A DNA stretch of 6,975 bases from Spirochaetaceae bacterium (GTDB lineage: Bacteria > Spirochaetota > Spirochaetia > B11-G9). This document shows, piece after piece, positions 5,444 to 6,975 of the stretch (its first letter is position 1; each line of letters begins with the position of its first letter). Both the position numbers and the translations under genes were made by a program. Location of the stretch: NCBI GenBank assembly GCA_030600745.1, contig JAUVLL010000178.1, positions 1 to 6,975 on the forward strand, given 5' to 3'. The notes beneath the pieces are model-generated. The model was not told the origin of the DNA and did not search any database. It saw only the letters and a list, made by a program, of their open reading frames with translations.

Positions 5444-5462
5444 GCTTTTTTCATAATACTCT
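5434..5462 (+). promoter_or_regulatory. Candidate promoter of the ABC ATPase gene
   Basis: A perfect TTGACA (5434-5439), a 17-base spacer containing a T-run, and TACTCT (5457-5462; first, second and last positions conserved) predict transcription from about 5469 and a leader of about 24 bases holding the Shine-Dalgarno sequence. A better -10 match, CATAAT (5452-5457), is too close to the -35 box. No convincing terminator separates the binding-protein gene from this one, so read-through is also possible. Confidence 0.45.
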
Positions 5463-5481
5463 GTTAGCATAAGATAAATCT

Positions 5482-5487
5482 AGGAGG
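5482..5487 (+). promoter_or_regulatory. Strong ribosome binding site of the ABC ATPase gene
   Basis: AGGAGG lies five bases before ATG 5493, a full-strength Shine-Dalgarno sequence that fixes the start. It contrasts with the other complete genes of the window, none of which has a good one. Confidence 0.9.
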
Positions 5488-5492
5488 CTTCT

Positions 5493-6581
5493 ATGGCAGA
5501 AGTATTATTAAAAGGCGTTGGTAAAGTGTATGAAGGTAATGTACGTGCAGCGAAAGATGTAAATATTACCGTAAATGACAAAGAATTTGTAGTTCTTGTC
5601 GGTCCCTCAGGATGCGGAAAATCCACAACATTAAGAATGGTTGCAGGACTCGAAGACATTACAGAGGGGGAAGTTTCCATTGATGGAAAAATTGTGAATG
5701 ATGTTCCCCCAAAAGATAGAGATATTGCAATGGTTTTTCAGAACTATGCACTTTATCCCCACATGACAGTTTATGACAATATGGCATTTGGTTTAAAAAT
5801 CAGAAAATTTTCAAAAGAGGAAATTCAGAAACGTGTAGGTGATGCAGCAAAAATTCTTGATATTGAAGAACTGCTGGAAAGAAAGCCAAAGGCTCTCTCC
5901 GGAGGCCAGAGACAGAGAGTTGCTGTTGGAAGAGCAATAGTAAGACAACCAAAAGTATTCCTGTTCGATGAACCGCTATCAAATTTAGATGCAAAACTCA
6001 GAGTAACGATGCGAGCAGAGATTTCGGGTCTTCACAGCAGACTGAATGCAACAATGATATATGTAACCCACGATCAGGTTGAAGCTATGACCATGGCAGA
6101 CAAGATTGTAGTAATGAAGGATGGTCTTATCCAGCAGATTGGATCTCCTCTGGATCTTTACAATAGTCCATCTAACAGATTTGTAGCAGGATTTATCGGA
6201 TCACCCCCAATGAATTTTATGAATGTAGCTATAAAAGAGGAAGGTGGTAAAATTATTATTGATGAAGGAACATTTAACCTCGAAGCAAAGGGTTGTGAAT
6301 TATTAAGGAATTATGTTGGTAAAAATATTATGTTTGGTATAAGACCGGAGGATCTCCACTTTGAAGTAAAGGGAAAGCCCGGCTCCACAATTCCCGCAAA
6401 GATTATCGTTATTGAACCACTTGGTGCTGAAATTCATCTCTACGTGAATACAAATAATCATCAATTTATTGCAAGAACAGGCCCGGAACTGGAGTTAAAG
6501 ATAGATCAGCAGGTATATTTTACCCCTGATTTTTCAAAGGCAGCTTTTTTTGATCTGGAAACAGATCTTATAATCAAATAA
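5493..6581 (+). CDS. ugpC: ABC transporter ATP-binding protein of the MalK/UgpC/MsmK type
   Basis: This 362-residue protein is the cytosolic ATPase that powers carbohydrate (CUT1-type) ABC importers. All nucleotide-binding motifs are intact: Walker A GPSGCGKST (37-45), Q-loop glutamine 83 in VFQNYALYPHMTV, signature LSGGQ (135-139), Walker B VFLFDE (155-160), D-loop SNLD (163-166) and switch histidine 193 in VTHDQVEAM. After SPLDLYNSPSNRFVAGFIGSPPMNF comes the C-terminal TOBE/regulatory region (about 235-362) with FGIRPEDLHF and VIEPLGAEIHLYV, typical of MalK/UgpC proteins and of usual length. It has its own promoter and a strong AGGAGG, so it can be expressed without the upstream binding-protein gene. 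With no permease genes here, it may be a shared ATPase like MsmK; that is an inference. The symbol denotes the family name in common use, not a known substrate. Confidence 0.93.
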   Translation: MAEVLLKGVGKVYEGNVRAAKDVNITVNDKEFVVLVGPSGCGKSTTLRMVAGLEDITEGEVSIDGKIVNDVPPKDRDIAMVFQNYALYPHMTVYDNMAFGLKIRKFSKEEIQKRVGDAAKILDIEELLERKPKALSGGQRQRVAVGRAIVRQPKVFLFDEPLSNLDAKLRVTMRAEISGLHSRLNATMIYVTHDQVEAMTMADKIVVMKDGLIQQIGSPLDLYNSPSNRFVAGFIGSPPMNFMNVAIKEEGGKIIIDEGTFNLEAKGCELLRNYVGKNIMFGIRPEDLHFEVKGKPGSTIPAKIIVIEPLGAEIHLYVNTNNHQFIARTGPELELKIDQQVYFTPDFSKAAFFDLETDLIIK

Positions 6582-6582
6582 A

Positions 6583-6975
6583 CTATGTAAGACAGGGCAG
6601 TATTATTGTAAATACTGCCCCGTTGTTATTTTCAATACTAATACTTCCATCCAACTGTAATACAAGACTATAAACCAGGTTAAACCCAAGGGACTCTGCT
6701 TCATTGATTGAAAAATCTGCAGGTAATCCTGTCCCGTTATCAGCAAACACGATTTCTACTTCTTCACCCTTTTCAGAGTAAGTTATTGTGATCATTCCGG
6801 TTTGACGATCCTTAAATGCGTATTTTATTGCATTAGTGGTAAGTTCTGTAAATATTATACCCAGAGATACCGCTTTATCAAAATCTATATCTACTACAGG
6901 AACAGAAATATCAGGGACTATAGTTCTACCATCATGAACAAGAGAATCTATTAGATTTTCAACAAGATCGGTAAT
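6583..6975 (-). CDS. Sensor histidine kinase, C-terminal ATPase domain (partial)
   Basis: The frame is open from the right edge to a TAG stop (6585-6583), giving 130 residues; the sensor and phosphoacceptor parts lie outside the window. The visible part is a GHKL (HATPase_c) domain. The N-box is FTELTTNAIKYAF, the G1 box is FADNGTGLP, the following ESLGFNLVYSLVLQLDGSI matches the G2 region, and the end NNNGAVFTIILP is the last strand. The wording 'ELTTNAIKYAF', 'DNGTGLP' and 'SLGFNLV..L..QL.G' is typical of HisKA_2/HWE-type kinases, which often carry PAS or GAF sensor domains. It should pass phosphate to a response regulator not seen here. The gene converges on the ABC ATPase gene with a single base between the two stop codons, and its last codons form the shared terminator hairpin. 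The upstream methionine at 6795 is internal, not a start. Confidence 0.85.
   Translation of the reverse strand: MTDLVENLIDSLVHDGRTIVPDISVPVVDIDFDKAVSLGIIFTELTTNAIKYAFKDRQTGMITITYSEKGEEVEIVFADNGTGLPADFSINEAESLGFNLVYSLVLQLDGSISIENNNGAVFTIILPCLT
6595..6633 (+). terminator. Intrinsic terminator of the ABC ATPase gene, within the convergent kinase gene
   Basis: GGGCAGTATT (6595-6604) and AATACTGCCC (6611-6620) form a perfect 10-bp stem with a 6-base loop, followed on the plus strand by the T-rich CGTTGTTATTTTC. It lies 14 bases after the TAA of the ABC gene and wholly inside the 3' coding end of the kinase gene, where the stem encodes AVFTIILP. On the minus strand T-rich sequence comes only about 13 bases after the stem, so it mainly serves the plus strand. 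Confidence 0.78.

Noticed and set aside
5428..5456. Intrinsic terminator between the binding-protein and ATPase genes
   Set aside because: TTATTGACAATAA followed by T6 looks tempting, but its one-base centre allows only about four weak A-T pairs in RNA. A promoter dyad is the better reading.
6583..6795. A complete small 70-residue protein starting at 6795
   Set aside because: The frame stays open to the right edge and the upstream part contains the N-box of the same ATPase domain, so this is the end of a kinase gene.
1..6975. tRNA or rRNA genes, CRISPR arrays, transposase genes, prophage or toxin-antitoxin modules
   Set aside because: No regularly spaced direct repeats of CRISPR size, no cloverleaf-like segment and no transposase-like protein were found on either strand.

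Overview
This window most resembles the chromosome of a free-living or commensal spirochaete (Spirochaetales), AT-rich by eye. Three things suggest this: an outer-membrane lipoprotein-sorting (LolA-like) protein next to a signal-peptide beta-barrel protein, a large cytosolic protein of a type I associate with spirochaetes (probably DUF5312), and a sugar-type binding lipoprotein next to an MsmK/UgpC-type ATPase. The assignment rests on protein flavour only and is an inference.

Layout. (1) Positions 1-1433, plus strand: the C-terminal end of a LolA-like protein, then a 6-base gap and an outer-membrane beta-barrel protein. The signal-peptide region of the barrel gene is built from 33-bp tandem repeats and G/C homopolymer runs. 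(2) Positions 1440-1530: a REP-like palindrome followed by a strong intrinsic terminator whose right arm runs into the convergent gene. (3) Positions 1518-4131, minus strand: a YhcC-type radical SAM protein followed downstream by the 517-residue protein of unknown function, 31 bases apart. (4) Positions 4132-4197: a compact divergent promoter region centred on a 13-bp palindrome. (5) Positions 4198-6581, plus strand: a lipoprotein solute-binding protein, then a MalK/UgpC-type ABC ATPase with its own promoter and a strong ribosome binding site. (6) Positions 6583-6975, minus strand: the C-terminal ATPase domain of a sensor histidine kinase that runs off the right edge, convergent with the ABC gene and sharing a terminator hairpin with it. 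No stretch over about 100 bases lacks a gene.

How the genes relate. The first two genes look like the end of an envelope operon; in related bacteria such pairs often follow an RND/MMPL exporter, which would lie left of the window. The binding protein and the ATPase are two parts of a carbohydrate-type ABC importer, but no permease is present, so the ATPase may serve several importers. No link between the radical SAM protein and the unknown protein is apparent beyond adjacency.

Most notable non-coding signals. Promoter-like sequences for the radical SAM gene, the unknown gene and, more weakly, the binding-protein gene put the -10 box only 6-7 bases before the start codon, and none of the three has a well-placed Shine-Dalgarno sequence. 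This predicts leaderless mRNAs. Two TTGACA boxes sit inside dyads with the same ATTGACAAT core but different, still complementary outer bases. The 5' end of the barrel gene has features that could allow phase variation. I did not find a clearly new multi-gene system.
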